From: Glomus cerebriforme
Taxonomy: Eukaryota; Glomeromycota; Glomeromycetes; Glomerales; Glomeraceae
Assembly: GCA_003550305.1 (NCBI GenBank)
Contig: QKYT01000324.1
Coordinates: forward strand, 39,479 to 59,495
Reading direction: 5' to 3'
Length of the DNA: 20,017 bases
Shown here piece after piece: positions 1 through 10,419 of the stretch. A program made the position numbers and the translations under genes. Within the stretch, counting starts at the first letter, position 1, and every line of letters begins with the position of its first letter. The notes beneath the pieces are model-generated. The model had not been told where the DNA came from and did not search any database. It worked only from the letters and a program-made list of their open reading frames with translations.

Positions 1-180
1 TATTTAGCAGTTTGAAGTGATTTAAAAAAAATTATATATAGCAAAAAAATTTTTAAGTTTGTATGACATAAATATTATTGGCTTAATTTGTATAAAACAC
101 GTGACTGTATTTTTGTATTTTTGTGTTTTGTAATCACTAGATTTTTTGGCAAATTTTTATGCAGATCAATTTTTTTGAAA
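1..180. other. AT-rich flank, no gene seen
   Basis: No recognisable coding sequence. Short open frames here read low-complexity AT-rich DNA and resemble no family I know. Confidence 0.6.
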
Positions 181-421
181 ACTGCAATAAATCAATTTAA
201 TTCAATCAATTTAATTAATAGAACAAGTTTCATTACATTTTTTACTGCATTATTTTTAGTTGAATCAATTTAAGTCAATTAATTTAATTAAATAGAACAA
301 GTTTCATTATATTTTTACTGTCTATTTTTAGTTGAATCAATTTAATTTAATCAATTTAATTAATAGAACAAGTTTCATTACATTTTTTACTGCGTTAAAT
401 CAATTTAAATCAATTAAATAG
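181..421. repeat. Tandem array, ~72-bp unit, about three copies
   Basis: The marker GAACAAGTTTCATTA recurs at about 221, 295 and 366, giving spacings of 74 and 71 bp. Each copy is preceded by a run of TCAATTTAAT-like words and followed by TTTTTACTG. The outer half-units at 181 and 389 also match each other (ACTGC, then AATCAATTTAA). The array ends within a few tens of bases of the 3' side of the large minus-strand LINE, so it could be its 3' tail or simply pre-existing target DNA. Confidence 0.85.
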
Positions 422-486
422 ACTTTGATCGAGGTGTTTACCAAGTTTATTATTTCATGCACAAAATGGTTTGAAATAGAAAATTA

Positions 487-1161
487 TCATATATATTTAA
501 TAAAGATTATCGACCAGATACTACTAACGCTATTGATATAACTAAAAAAAAGCGTGATTAGATCCAAAAGTGGTTGATCAAATTCATCCCTGGAAGAATT
601 CTCTATGTAATGGTAAATTTTCTTGTTGTACCTTGGAGGTGATGTGGAAGTAATAGTATTATCGGTTAATGTCAATTCCCATTGTTTGAAAAGTCTGTTT
701 CTAGGTGAAATGCTTGAATGGTAAAAATTATTAGCTTGTCCAAAATTTATATAGAAATACATTTCAACTGGACAAGTTGATTAAGTTTACAAAATACAGA
801 GGAGGTGTGTATAGAATGTATAGTATAAAATAGCAACCAGTCTTTGTTGTTAAATGTAACTTCTTCTGTGATAAAATAAGATCAGAGGAACATATATAAA
901 TTTGGTTTGATGATAGAAGTAGAGTCATCATTAAATGGTTATCAATTTTCTATGAAAGCTATAAGGTTATTAATGGCTTTAGCCTTGATGTTGTCTCATT
1001 TGTATATGAGGTGTGAATACCAAGTCAGATAAAAAAGGGTTTCTTGGTCCTTATTGCAGAAGAAATAATGATCTGTAGGGAATTTTTCAGGAGTACATTT
1101 TTTCATGACATTAAGAGTAGGAAGGGAGAGAGTAAGTAGTTTAAGCCGCTAAACAAAACTA
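487..1161 (-). other. ORF2 C-terminal Cys/His segment and tail
   Basis: After RNase H the minus strand reads TLNVMKKCTPEKFPTDHYFF, then CNKDQETLFYLTWYSHLIY (about 1100-1010). Spaced Cys and His residues in this position are usual at the end of fungal LINE ORF2 proteins and probably bind zinc. Below about 960 the reading passes through stops to a Ser/Pro/Arg-rich open stretch at 762-487, whose membership in ORF2 is less certain. It could be 3' untranslated sequence. Confidence 0.5.
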
Positions 1162-1850
1162 TCATATATAGCATAGAGAATTATTTCTTATATGAAATAA
1201 GATCCATAATGATTCCCAATGGACAAATGGATATGTTTTATCATAAAACTCAAAATTGTAATAGGCTGTAGACCATTTAGAAATAGCAGTAGTGTCATGT
1301 AATAATTTGATAAAAGTACGGAGAGGATCTTTAATTGGTAAATTATTCCATGAAATTTGGTGTTGAATATAGTTAAAGTCATAAAAATTACAAGCTCCAA
1401 TATTTTCTGAGCTGTAGGATTCAAGTTTAGCTAGTTGATTAGCCACTTCATTATGAATATTACCATCATGACTCTTGACTTTAACTAGATGAAAGGATAA
1501 ATATTTATTTGCTATCAAATTAACAATAGAGAGAATAAATGACCTATTACTACATTTAAATAAATTTCTACAATTAATAAAATCTATTTCTAAAAATAAT
1601 TGTAATCCATCTATGGCTGTTTGACTATCTAAGTAAATTGTTATAGTACTATTCGAGAATATGGCTAAGATAGCTGTAAAGATAATGCAGAGTTCAGCAC
1701 ATGTAAATGATAGCCAATCTGAAGTATTACAATAAAATTTAATAGCATGATCTTCTTGATTAATTCATCCAGAACCTATGATAGATCCATTACTTGTCTG
1801 GGAAAGCGAACTGTCCATGTAGATATGAAACTGTGTTGCTATGGTATTAA
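1162..1850 (-). other. ORF2 RNase H domain with last catalytic Asp changed to Asn
   Basis: The domain removes the RNA strand of RNA-DNA hybrids. Motifs in order: FHIYMDSSL with the first Asp at 1813-1815, CAELCIIF with the Glu, TIYLDSQTAIDGL with the second Asp, and KVKSHDGNIHNEVANQLAKL, which normally ends in A-D-x-L-A. Here the Asp codon is AAT (1438-1440), so the fourth catalytic acid is Asn, a single G-to-A step from GAT. There is also an in-frame TGA upstream (GSG*INQEDHA, near 1765). The downstream part to 1162 reads WESLWILFHIRNNSL, part of the C-terminal extension. Confidence 0.85.
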
Positions 1851-2989
1851 TATTAGCCAAAAGTAAATCTTCGATATTAGCTTGTAAATCTCAATCCTGA
1901 ATAAACTTTCTGATCCATAGGATATCTGAAAAGCAACACTCATCTAAAGTTATAGAAGGAACATCGTAAATAAAAGACTGTCCTTTTTTATAGACCGTTT
2001 GATGGCGTCCAGATGTTTAATATATGATATTAGAAAAGTGTGAAAAGCGCATAAAATTAGAAAATCAGAAAATTGGTGTCCTGAGTGGCATTAATTGAAT
2101 TGTATAAGAATAAATCATATTGAAGATTATTGCAAGGCGAAAGCTGAAGGATAGAATCCCTTTGCTGTTATATGAATTCAAAGGTAAAAAATGTTGTATC
2201 TTGAAATCTCCTGAAGATTTATCCATAATTCTGCCATAGGTACGAATAGGACTAACTTCACTTAAGATCCATTCTTTCTTCCTTTTGTCTAGAGAGATTG
2301 GGAGCTTCAGATCATCTAAAGCTGATGTATTGAATGAGGAGTAATTATTTTTGTTAATAGATGATAAATATTGAAAGCCAAGAAGCTGAATGGTAGAAAA
2401 GACCATAAGAGTTCTGCCTTTCAAGCTTTTTCAAGGTTTAAATTTAAGTTGTTGTCAGTTTAAAATATTATCATAGTCAGAAGTGATACATTAAAATATA
2501 AAATATAATCTATATTTAGTAGTAAATTGTAAAAGTGATTTGGCTTCCTCTGGGAAAAACTCTAAAATCATATCTCTGATGGAAGGACCATTGCCAAGAA
2601 TAGTCCACAAATTAGAGGTGTTCGGAGAAGAAGAAAGATTGAGAAGTAAAGAGTTCATAGAATTAAGAATGTGTAGGTAAAGGCAATGTGAGACTAATTG
2701 GAAATCTAAAGGAAGAAAACTTTGCTAGTTCATAATGGGGGTGATAAAACTAAGATCCAATTGTCAATTTTTTAGTGAAATATAGATTGAATTTTTGATG
2801 ATGTTGTCAGAATTAATATGCACAGTAAAATTAGTAATTTGATGCTCTTTAATTCTGTGTGTCAGGCTTTTCAATTCTTCTAATCTGAGATGAAAAAGGA
2901 TGTAATTAGCTGTGGTTCTAGAAAGACCTAATTGGTATTTACAAATTATCAAAAGTGAAGAAAACAATTTATCAAATCATTGATCTGAT

Positions 2990-4420
2990 AGAGAAGACAG
3001 GAGTAATCTGTACTGCAGGCGAGAAATAAGCACTTTGTTGAAAATATAAACTAACTGGCCAATAGTGAGTTTTTTTCAGTGTATCAGATTGCAGATGTTG
3101 TTGATTTTCTTTTTTGCAATCGCGACATCTGTAGAAAGTTGATTGCCAGTAATAAACCAAATGCCTAGAATTCGTTCTGACATACTCTTATCCAAGGCCT
3201 TTATAGTAACTCTTTCTTGTCCTATACCCATAATAATATTACATTGATCTAAAGGCTGAGAGGCATTAATAACCATGAGAGACGATTTCTTTTTGTTAAT
3301 TTTAATATCGTTAATATCAAAAAATTCATTTGATATATTGATAGTATTCTGCAAATCCTCTTTAGAATATCCTATCCATTGCGTATCATCAGCGAATGTA
3401 GACACGGCAGATCTGATAGGGTCAGAAGTATCTTGAAACAATAGAGCATTGTTCAAAGCTGAGGAGACTTTAAGAACAAAACCTTTGTATTTTGTTTGTT
3501 AAATGCAGCACAGTAGAGAATCATAAAAAATGTGTTACAGTAAGGGTGAAATGACTTAGCTTCGGTAGTGAAGAAGTCCGTTAACCTGAATTCTGTTTTT
3601 ACAGCTATCTGACATTGGTCGAAAAGATTAATGATAAAATCGTTGATAATATTAGGTACTTTAAGCCATTCTAATAAATGCTTAAGAAAGGTCATAGATA
3701 CTGAGTTAAAAGCTTTCTGCATATCTTGGTTGGCAAGCCATAATTTTGATTTAGAACATTTGACTTCAGAGATAATATTATGTAGCAGGATCAAGAGAAT
3801 AGAAGTATCATTTTCAGAAAGTTCTGTAAAGTTCAGACCTTTTAATATATCATGATGGACAATGATAGTAGAAATGTGATTAGTAAGTAGTTTGACTACA
3901 CATTTGCAAAAGCATTCTAGTAAAAGGATAGAACGCATAAGTGAAAGGTTGTAGTTCCATTTCATTAGTTTTGAAATGAGAAGTAGTTAAGATAATTTCC
4001 ATTTTTTTGGGATGATAGCAGATGAAATAGCCAGTTCTGCAAATTTGGCAAAGGCCTTTTGTGAAGTAAGTGAGACTTTCTTGATTAGGGTGTATCTAAT
4101 TTTTGATAAGCCTGGAGCTGACTCTTGTTTTAAATCTTTGAGTACTTTTAATTACTCATCAATAGTAAGTGGAGATATTAGAGATGAATAAATATCAGGA
4201 TTGATTGTCTCAATCAGTTTGTAAATATCAGCCCATTCCTGCGATAGATTGTCAAATTTGTGTAATCTTTTACAAAAGATTTTCTGAAAAGTGACAGCAG
4301 CTTCCTTTTTGATCTCTTTTTCCTCTATTAAAAGTATTTCATTGGGTGTATCAATTGCTATGCGTAATCTATCTATAATGATTTTTTTTGATGAGTGCTC
4401 AAGGATAGAGTTCAGCATTT
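2990..4420 (-). other. ORF2 reverse transcriptase domain, degenerate
   Basis: The polymerase domain copies LINE RNA into DNA. I read APGLSKIRYTLI (the fingers motif) near 4115-4080, then NQDMQKAFNSVS around 3735-3700, which is motif A with its catalytic Asp at 3723-3725. AVSTFADDTQWIG follows near 3400-3370, which is motif C with both Asp codons at 3385-3390, then LGIWF (about 3170) at the motif D/E position. The motif B region between them (about 3560-3480) lacks a recognisable G-x-x-Q-G and is next to a frameshift around 3455. The domain was therefore once a standard non-LTR reverse transcriptase but is no longer translatable in one frame. Confidence 0.85.
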
Positions 4421-4806
4421 TTCTCTGGTCATTGATTATATTAAAATTTCTTTTATCGATAGCACTTTTAATAGGTTTGTTCCATTCCTTGTGAAAGAGC
4501 TGAAGTAGAAAGGCTTTTTAAAAGTCTATCCATGTGCAAAAGAATTCTTACCAGGTAAGATGATTGATATCTAATAATTCCTTATTTGGTAGTGGAAAAA
4601 GCTTTAGCTGACTAATAAGTTGTTTGATGGAGGCAAGTTAAAAATGATGAAAAGTCAGCAGAATCCTATATATGTTTAGAAGAGCCTATAAATTTTCTAA
4701 ATCTAAAAAGAAGTTTAAATATTTTTAAGTGTTTCTTATAAAAAGATCTCTGTTTGTGAATCTGAGAGCATTTGAGATTTTTGTTGGTAATCATCTTAAA
4801 AGATAT

Positions 4807-5348
4807 CACTGGTCAAAAACTGATCTATCTTACAGATATCTTATAAATATCGGGTACCCAAAATGCGTAAATTCTGCTATACATCGGATACCCAATATAT
4901 ATACTATAGAATTAAAAAATACAATTTATTAATTATCTCGCTATCCAGTGATCATAAAAAGATGAAATATAGCTCATTCGATTCGCCTCACTGAGACATA
5001 TCGAATGGTACTAATTTCGCATTTCTAGGTACGATAGATGCTGAGATATTCGATAAATCGTAAAAAAACAAATAAAAAATGCCGATTTGTCAAATATCTC
5101 GACATCTATTGCATCTAGAAATGCGAAATTAGTACCATTCGATACGTCTCAGTGAGGCGAATCGAATGAGCTATATTTCATCTTTTTATGATTACTGGAT
5201 AGCGAGATAATTAATAAATTGTATTTTTTAATTCTATAGTATACATATTGGATACCCGATGTATAGCAGAATTTACGCATTTTGGGTACCCAATATTTAT
5301 AAGATATCTGTTAAGATATCTGTAAGATAGATCAGTTTTTGACCAGTG
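4807..5348. mobile_element. 542-bp foldback (MITE-like) element inserted in LINE ORF2
   Basis: This is a near-complete inverted repeat. The left arm 4807-5060 and right arm 5083-5348 begin and end with CACTGGTCAAAAACTGATC and its complement, and are separated by a 22-nt AT-rich loop (5061-5082). The arms differ by scattered substitutions and by a 12-bp tandem duplication in the right arm (AAGATATCTGTT at 5301-5312, repeated at 5313-5324). TAT stands on both sides (4804-4806 and 5349-5351) as a possible 3-bp target duplication; a TA duplication with a 1-nt slip is equally possible. No transposase is encoded, so it would depend on an enzyme from elsewhere. Superfamily is uncertain (Tc1/mariner-like or another TIR type). 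Short open frames on both strands here are mirror translations of the arms. Confidence 0.85.
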
Positions 5349-5506
5349 TATGTATTCGTCTGCTGTCATTTGAAGTGCATAAGTAATGTTATCCCATATA
5401 TAATCTGCAATAAGCTGATCCATTTTAGAATTAGTCATAGTATTGTCGATTAGATCAAAGGTGCCTTTGTAGAGTAAAATGTCGTCAACTTTAGTTTGGA
5501 AATTAG

Positions 5507-6345
5507 CTAATCATCTGTAATGGCATCATCATATTTGAAAACTTTCCTCTTTTCATTACTACTTTTGGAGAAAGAACTTTTATTACCATAGGTTATGTGA
5601 AAACCAAAGTTGATGGAGACGCAATTGATTTCATGGTCTGAGTCAGTTATATCCTGTGAAGGTATAATATTAGAATCATAAATAGTATCTAAAAATATGG
5701 GGGAAATCCATATATAGTCAATTCTAGTAGCTGTGTGTTCATGTCTATATGTAAATGACCTTTTATTAGAATACAGCTCTCTAAATGAATCTATGTAATC
5801 GAATTCATCAAAAGTAATAAAGAGATTATTTACTGGCCCGATGTATCCTTTTTGTTTGGAGTGATCTAATCGCTTATTTCTAATGGTATTAAAATCGCCT
5901 AGACGTATAAATAGTTCTTTCTGATATTGATATAATTTTATTTTATCGGTAATTAATTTAGTGAGCATTGAGATGTTGACTTTGTTATTGAGTTCCATAT
6001 AAATCACACCTATATGTACTATGCATCCTTTGAAGTAGAAAGTCGCTTCTAGTTATGTAATAGGGATTAGATCTATCGATTTTGCCTAGATGTTTAAACC
6101 ATATGTCGTGAATAAGTATGGTAATCCCTGATTCTTTAATTTTTGAGTCACACTCTAAGAAGTAACCTCTGTAATGATCATTAAAAGAAATAAACTTGCC
6201 TGCTTTATCATCTATGTTAATCTCTATGATTCCAATAATAAAAATATTGGAATCATGCCCATATTCTGCAAGTTGAGTGAGTTTTGTAGGATTGTGTGAC
6301 TTGTGTCAGAGCCCGTTGATATTATTATGTAGTATTTTCAAGTTA
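5507..6345 (-). other. ORF2 endonuclease domain (exonuclease-endonuclease-phosphatase fold)
   Basis: This part of ORF2 would make the first-strand nick used for target-primed reverse transcription. Visible motifs in order are HNNINGL (metal- and DNA-binding Asn), GIIEINI (metal-binding Glu), RGYFLECD, GDFNTIRNKRLDH (catalytic Asp and Asn), RIDYIWIS and DSDHEINCV, which ends with the catalytic Asp-His pair. All these residues appear intact, so the domain decayed less than the rest. It is split by one TGA at 6306-6308, which most simply reads as a former CGA Arg codon, and by one frameshift near 6010. Confidence 0.85.
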
Positions 6346-6653
6346 GATAGAAGGTTACTCATAGGTGAACAATTATGTTGTGGAATATCAGATAAGTTAT
6401 AATTAGTGTTTGTCAATAATAATCCTCCAGAATTATTATTGATAGGAAGAGGAAAATTGTGGTCAGAGAAAATAAAACCACACCCTTCTATCATTGATTC
6501 GAATTTATTAAATATGATATGGCGTTAAAACAGAAATGCCAATTTACTAGAGTTAGAATACCATTTCTGAGTAAGAAAAGGTGTGGTGACCAGAAGAATG
6601 AGCTGATAGGTGGTCCATGAGGGCAGCCCCTTATAACAAAGCTTTTTGGGTAT

Positions 6654-7227
6654 CAGGGATAAGGATGGCTCTGAAATTGATTTACCCAAAATCCAAAATC
6701 TGAAATTCCAAAACCAAAATCTGAAATTATTCCAAAATTCTGATTGGCTGAAATAATAAAAATTTTATCTCGCCATTTATTAATTCTAGAAAGATGATTT
6801 ATAGTTCATTAGATTCCTCTCGATTAAGCAAGTCTAATGGTAATAAGATCATCTTTCTGTGATCACTGGTTGTTGAGATATTTATTGCTAAAGTTTTTAT
6901 TTATATTAAATAATTAGCAAACGGTAAAAATTACGTAATTATTATCGGTCAGAATTACTTAAGCACACTTCCTTTTTAGGCGATACCCATTCCACAAAAA
7001 AATCAAATTTGGTAAAAATCGTTTTCGCCAAGTGTGTAACATAAAATTTCCTTTTTAAAAAATTTAATAATTCTGGCTGAAATTTTTATAATGCCGGCCA
7101 ATTAGAATATCGGCATTTCGGCATAAATTTCAGATTTTGGAATTTCAGATTTCAAAAATATTTCAGATTACAGTTTCAGAATTTTGGCAAATCCAAAATA
7201 TTTCAGTTTCGGGATCAGGCTTAATCA
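6654..7227. mobile_element. 574-bp imperfect foldback (MITE-like) element inserted at the 3' end of LINE ORF1
   Basis: The left end (6654-6679, CAGGGATAAGGATGGCTCTG onward) pairs imperfectly with the right end (7204-7229), about 15 of 26 positions, many differences being transitions. Inside, repeated words CCAAAATCTGAAATT on the left (6686-6740) are mirrored by AATTTCAGATTTTGG-like words on the right (7125-7195), so most of the element folds back on itself. GGGTAT occurs at 6648-6653 and 7228-7233 and may be the target duplication. Removing one copy with the element joins the ORF1 frame to a nearby stop. No protein is encoded. A central hairpin (6767-6857) is shared with the other foldback element. 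Terminal CAGGG is reminiscent of hAT elements, but a 6-bp rather than 8-bp duplication argues against a firm call. Confidence 0.65.
6767..6857. repeat. Core hairpin shared by both foldback elements
   Basis: GAAAGATGAT (6789-6798) pairs with ATCATCTTTC (6848-6857), and CATTAGA (6807-6813) with TCTAATG (6833-6839). The sequence aligns colinearly with 4935 to about 5020 of the other element. ATCTCG, AAAGATGA, TATAG-TCATT-GATTC, CTC and AATGGTA are conserved in the same order and spacing. Confidence 0.75.
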
Positions 7228-9028
7228 GGGTATAAGATGTTGTGTGTGTATTTATACTGACACAGTCAGAAATATCTTTACACCGTAGATTTTTTGTAAT
7301 ATCATCTATAAATAGATGGTTCATTATGGTCTGTACGATCAAATTTCTGTATAAATCGTGGTGAGATGATGGGTAATTTGTTTGAAGCTGTAACGCATTT
7401 AGGCAGGAAAGTTGTAACATTACGACGCTTGCATCTTTAGTTAAGAAAGGCATCTCTGTCATTCCAATTAGTCCCTCTTGGAATGCCTTTGATCTTGAGT
7501 TTGTCAATATAAATGTAAGAACTGCATGCGTTAAATAAGTCTGATTCAGACTCGAATTCTAAGTAGATATTATCGTCGTCCTTTCTTCTGTATAAATTTT
7601 TGAGATTGGTAATATCTTGCAAATGTTCTTTAATGTAAACTAGGTCATGTATATGGGCAAAGCTGCTAAATTTACCAACGTATTTATTGCGACTTTTAAT
7701 GTCTGATTTTTTGAAATAAGCAGGTGTGAGTCTGAATATATCTTTGAAAATGACTATGGATCAAATTTGCTTGAGAAGATTGCATGCTCTGCTGCTTGAG
7801 ACAGTAAAGTATATGTCTTTGGAATATGATTTCATATCAATGGGAATCTTAGAAGGGTGTTTTAAATAGAAAGGTTCATTTTTGAGTGTGTGTCTGATAG
7901 CTTGTTCTACAATGTCAAGATTGCAATCCGCAGGGACGTTTAATATTTTAAATTCTTTGTAAGAAACTTTGTTTCTTCCTATACAGTAATAAGTTTTAGG
8001 AATGAGTTTCATCTTTCCATTGTGGTTGCCGTTCTTAAAAAAGTTGGCACCCTTAATTAGTCCTTCATGTTTGGAAAATTTGACTATAACTGAAGGGGAT
8101 GTTTCTGTTGAGCAATAGTTAACAGATAAGAAATAATCGAATTATCTCATGAATAATTTGATAAATGCAAGAAATTCTTCCCGATTAATAATAGAAGAGT
8201 CTTGTTTAATATTCTCAACCTTAATAAAGCCATCATAAGTATAGTCAATAGATGGAGATAGAGCTTGTTGAGAATGATTTGTAAAGGATTCCTTTACTTT
8301 GATATTTTTTAGATATTCTCTTTTATGTTTAATGGATTTAATTTTTTTGATGTTGAAATCTTTTCTAAGTTCAACTTGTAATCTTTAAACTACCACTCTA
8401 GTATCAAAGGAGAGGTGATGTAATGCAGAATTTGGCTCTGTAGAATTATTGGGGATAAAAGAGTGCGATTTATCTAGAATACCTGTGGATGAAACAGAAA
8501 CTGTGTAATGTGTAGATAATGGTATCTGCAATTGTACAGGTACAGATCCAGATAAATGTGTGGAACCAAGTTGATCAGTGATCATATCAACTGATTCGTT
8601 TATGATTTCGTTGAAGGTAATGTCATAATTTCTTTAGGGACAGATATTAGAGATGTAATAATAAGTGGATTTGAAGGAGATTCTAAGGATGGTGATGGAA
8701 AAAGCCCCAATTTATCTTTAATAAGAATGGAATCTCTGGGTGAGACTGATTTATCATCTAAATCGATGAGCACATCTGTAGAAACGTGTCTTTATATGAT
8801 TTTGGCAGAAAGATCCTTCAGAGAGGGATTTGTACTTTTTTTTGTTTTCCTAGACTTGATTTTGTTCTTTTTAATGAGTTGGTCATTTAAGAAAGAAGTA
8901 TTCATCAGAATGGTTGTCGAAGGAGTAAGAGAGTTGCTTGCTGTAGAAGACATAGTATCATTTTTATCTATTAAAGAAGAAAATAAGTTCAGCAGGTTAA
9001 TTTTTACAATATTTTACATTGGTATAGA

Positions 9029-10407
9029 TTTGTCGTCATCTTGTGGGGGTTGAATAACTTTCAGAAATATAAAGTCATGTGGAAGAGATGTAGAATGTTT
9101 ATCTGTTAATGATTCATCAGAACAACTCATCAAAATATTGTATATGTGTGGTTCAGTTCTTTTAGCATGGGATGTATCAGTGACGTTATGTACATGTGTG
9201 TTTGTATTACTTTTATTTTTGAAAGTTATTCCTAATGAAAAAGGACTGTCATCTGAATTGATGTTAGAATATTTGTTAGTAATTAACATGTTGTTTATCC
9301 TCTTAGTATCACCTAATTGGGTAGTAATATTTTTTGATCACAAGTCTGCAAAAGAAAAGGAAAGCTTTATATTCCATATTTCTTCATCTTGAACTTGTAA
9401 AAGATTTCTGATAAGCCATATCTGAAGCACTATAAATGATTTTGAAGAGCCTATAAATCTAGTAATAGATAAGTCTAAGTTGAAAACTAATAACAAAGTG
9501 TGTTTAGCTAAAGTTAGTTTTTCTTGTTTTTTAAAAAGTAAAAAGTTTTTAAATAAAGCAAATTTTTCATCCATAATATAAAGGTGTTTCAGTAATTAAA
9601 TAGAGAGATAAGTAAAAGTGATGTTTAATTAAAAGAATTAAAAAGGATAATTAATAAAGATGGTATTTTGTCATCACTAAATTTTTGTCCAAAATTTTAG
9701 CAGAAAAAGTTTTAAAATAAAATATTATTTAATATAATATTTATATCTTACTTCATAATAAAAAAAAATCTGCAATAATATTATTAAACCTATTCTTTTT
9801 TATATTTTAAATATTTATTTAACTAATTTTTTTAATATATTTTTTATATTATATCATATTACAAATCAAAATTAAAAAAATATTCTTAAACTATATATAT
9901 AATTAAGTTAGTTTTAAATATATCACTTTAATATTTTAAATAAATTTATATCAATTTTCATTTATTATTTTAATAATATAATATTTATTAGGTAATACAA
10001 TGCATATAGTTAAAAATCAGAATATTGTAAGAGAATAAATTATATTACATCCTTTACCATAATATGAAAAAACATCACTTGTCATACTTACATAATATAA
10101 GTCCTTAAAGAAGAACTAAAAGCAAAACATTAAATTATACTTTAATTCTCTCCCATATCTTAGTATTAGAATTAAAAAATAATCCCTTTAACAGTTTTTC
10201 TAAATCTTTCCTTAAAATGATATCTTTCATCCAGTTCATCTGAATCTCTGCTCAACATAATGGATCTTCAAACTAGTATAAAATATTAATAAGTTTTTAG
10301 AGACCAGATACTAGTATCAATCTCCAAATCAAAGAGCTGACAAAGTATATTTGGATTTTTAAACTAGTACAAAATATTTTAAGAAGATTTATAGTAGCTG
10401 GCTACTA
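9029..10407. repeat. Near-identical 1,379-bp duplication, copy 1
   Basis: This matches 12345-13723 at a constant offset of 3,316 with no indel seen, including homopolymer runs and AT-rich spacer. The only mismatches I found are 9034 C versus 12350 T and 9043 G versus 12359 A, both at the left edge. The copy contains the first ~180 codons of LINE ORF1 plus about 830 bp upstream of it. Its right edge falls inside the right arm of the palindrome 10383-10416. Confidence 0.95.
9591..10382. other. AT-rich region upstream of LINE ORF1, no gene
   Basis: No coding signal on either strand. The stretch 10041-10330 is visibly C-richer on the plus strand than its surroundings and has a diverged relative at 12152-12341. 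A 27-bp imperfect direct repeat (GGATCTTCAAACTAGTATAA versus GGATTTTTAAACTAGTACAA) starts near 10262 and 10353, 91 bp apart. It may be the LINE 5' untranslated region or older flanking repeat. The same sequence recurs in copy 2 at 12907-13698. Confidence 0.55.
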
Positions 10408-10416
10408 TAAATCTTC
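10383..10416. repeat. Perfect 16-bp-arm palindrome
   Basis: GAAGATTTATAGTAGC, TG, GCTACTATAAATCTTC: two perfect 16-nt arms with a 2-nt centre. The right arm is cut after GCTACTA in copy 2 (13717-13723), so the duplication breakpoint lies inside it. Confidence 0.9.
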
Positions 10417-10419
10417 ATT

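Larger units (their letters stand above)
487..6494 (-). pseudogene. LINE ORF2: endonuclease, reverse transcriptase, RNase H polyprotein, decayed
   Basis: This is the replication protein of the element. It would nick target DNA, prime reverse transcription at the nick and remove RNA. The first ATG that fits is at 6494, about 140 nt downstream of the probable ORF1 stop. Order on the minus strand: endonuclease about 6350-5510, linker with the foldback insertion 5510-4420, reverse transcriptase about 4420-2990, a conserved post-RT segment about 2970-1910 (including a PSIRDM motif near 2580), RNase H about 1840-1400, and a C-terminal Cys/His region to about 487. Frame changes occur at roughly 6010, 5510, 3970 and 3455 and at several places below 3000, with scattered stops. 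Despite this, catalytic motifs of the endonuclease and reverse transcriptase are still readable. It belongs with the ORF1 immediately upstream. Confidence 0.85.
6631..9574 (-). pseudogene. LINE ORF1 (RNA-binding-like protein), interrupted and frameshifted
   Basis: The frame opens with an ATG at 9574 (MDEKFALFKNF). It runs to a TGA at 9338-9340, then continues in the same frame to a TAA at 9014-9016. Ser/Thr/Asn-rich, probably disordered sequence follows through about 8380. Further downstream (about 8340-7430) the frames become more globular. Two segments there look like degenerate RRM folds: one around 7980-7760 containing EFKILNVPADCN, with a second strand motif DIYFTVSSS; the other around 7690-7480. 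Such RNA-binding domains are typical of ORF1 proteins, which coat LINE RNA, but the assignment rests on strand-motif resemblance only. A foldback element interrupts the 3' end at 6654-7227. Reading directly across one copy of its putative target site gives the codons Q-K-A-L-L and a TAA stop at 6631-6633. At least four frame breaks make it non-functional. Confidence 0.65.
430..9590 (-). mobile_element. Decayed non-LTR retrotransposon (LINE) with ORF1 and ORF2, carrying two nested insertions
   Basis: Minus-strand translation gives the order expected of a LINE of the AP-endonuclease type that also has RNase H: ORF1 with RNA-binding-like segments, then endonuclease, reverse transcriptase, RNase H and a C-terminal Cys/His segment. 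No long terminal repeats or integrase are seen. Several frameshifts and in-frame stops show that the copy is dead. Two foldback elements interrupt it at 4807-5348 and 6654-7227. The 3' limit is placed near 430, where LINE-like coding similarity ends. The 5' limit is placed just upstream of the first ORF1 ATG at 9574, but a longer 5' untranslated region reaching towards 10407 is possible because that stretch is duplicated together with the ORF1 start. I did not find target-site duplications for the LINE itself. Confidence 0.85.

Noticed and set aside
88..273. Open frame of 61 codons at the left edge
   Set aside because: It overlaps the tandem array and reads low-complexity AT-rich DNA.
4729..4932. 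Open frames on both strands around 4729-4932 and 5211-5438 sharing the same peptide
   Set aside because: The shared peptide is simply the two arms of the foldback element translated from opposite ends.
8727..9392. Plus-strand open frames opposite LINE ORF1 (also 12454-12708)
   Set aside because: They are antisense shadows of ORF1, hydrophobic because of the strand composition, and contain no recognisable domain.
10383..10416. Palindrome as a Helitron 3' terminal hairpin
   Set aside because: No CTRR end follows the hairpin at the expected distance and no Rep/helicase sequence is present.
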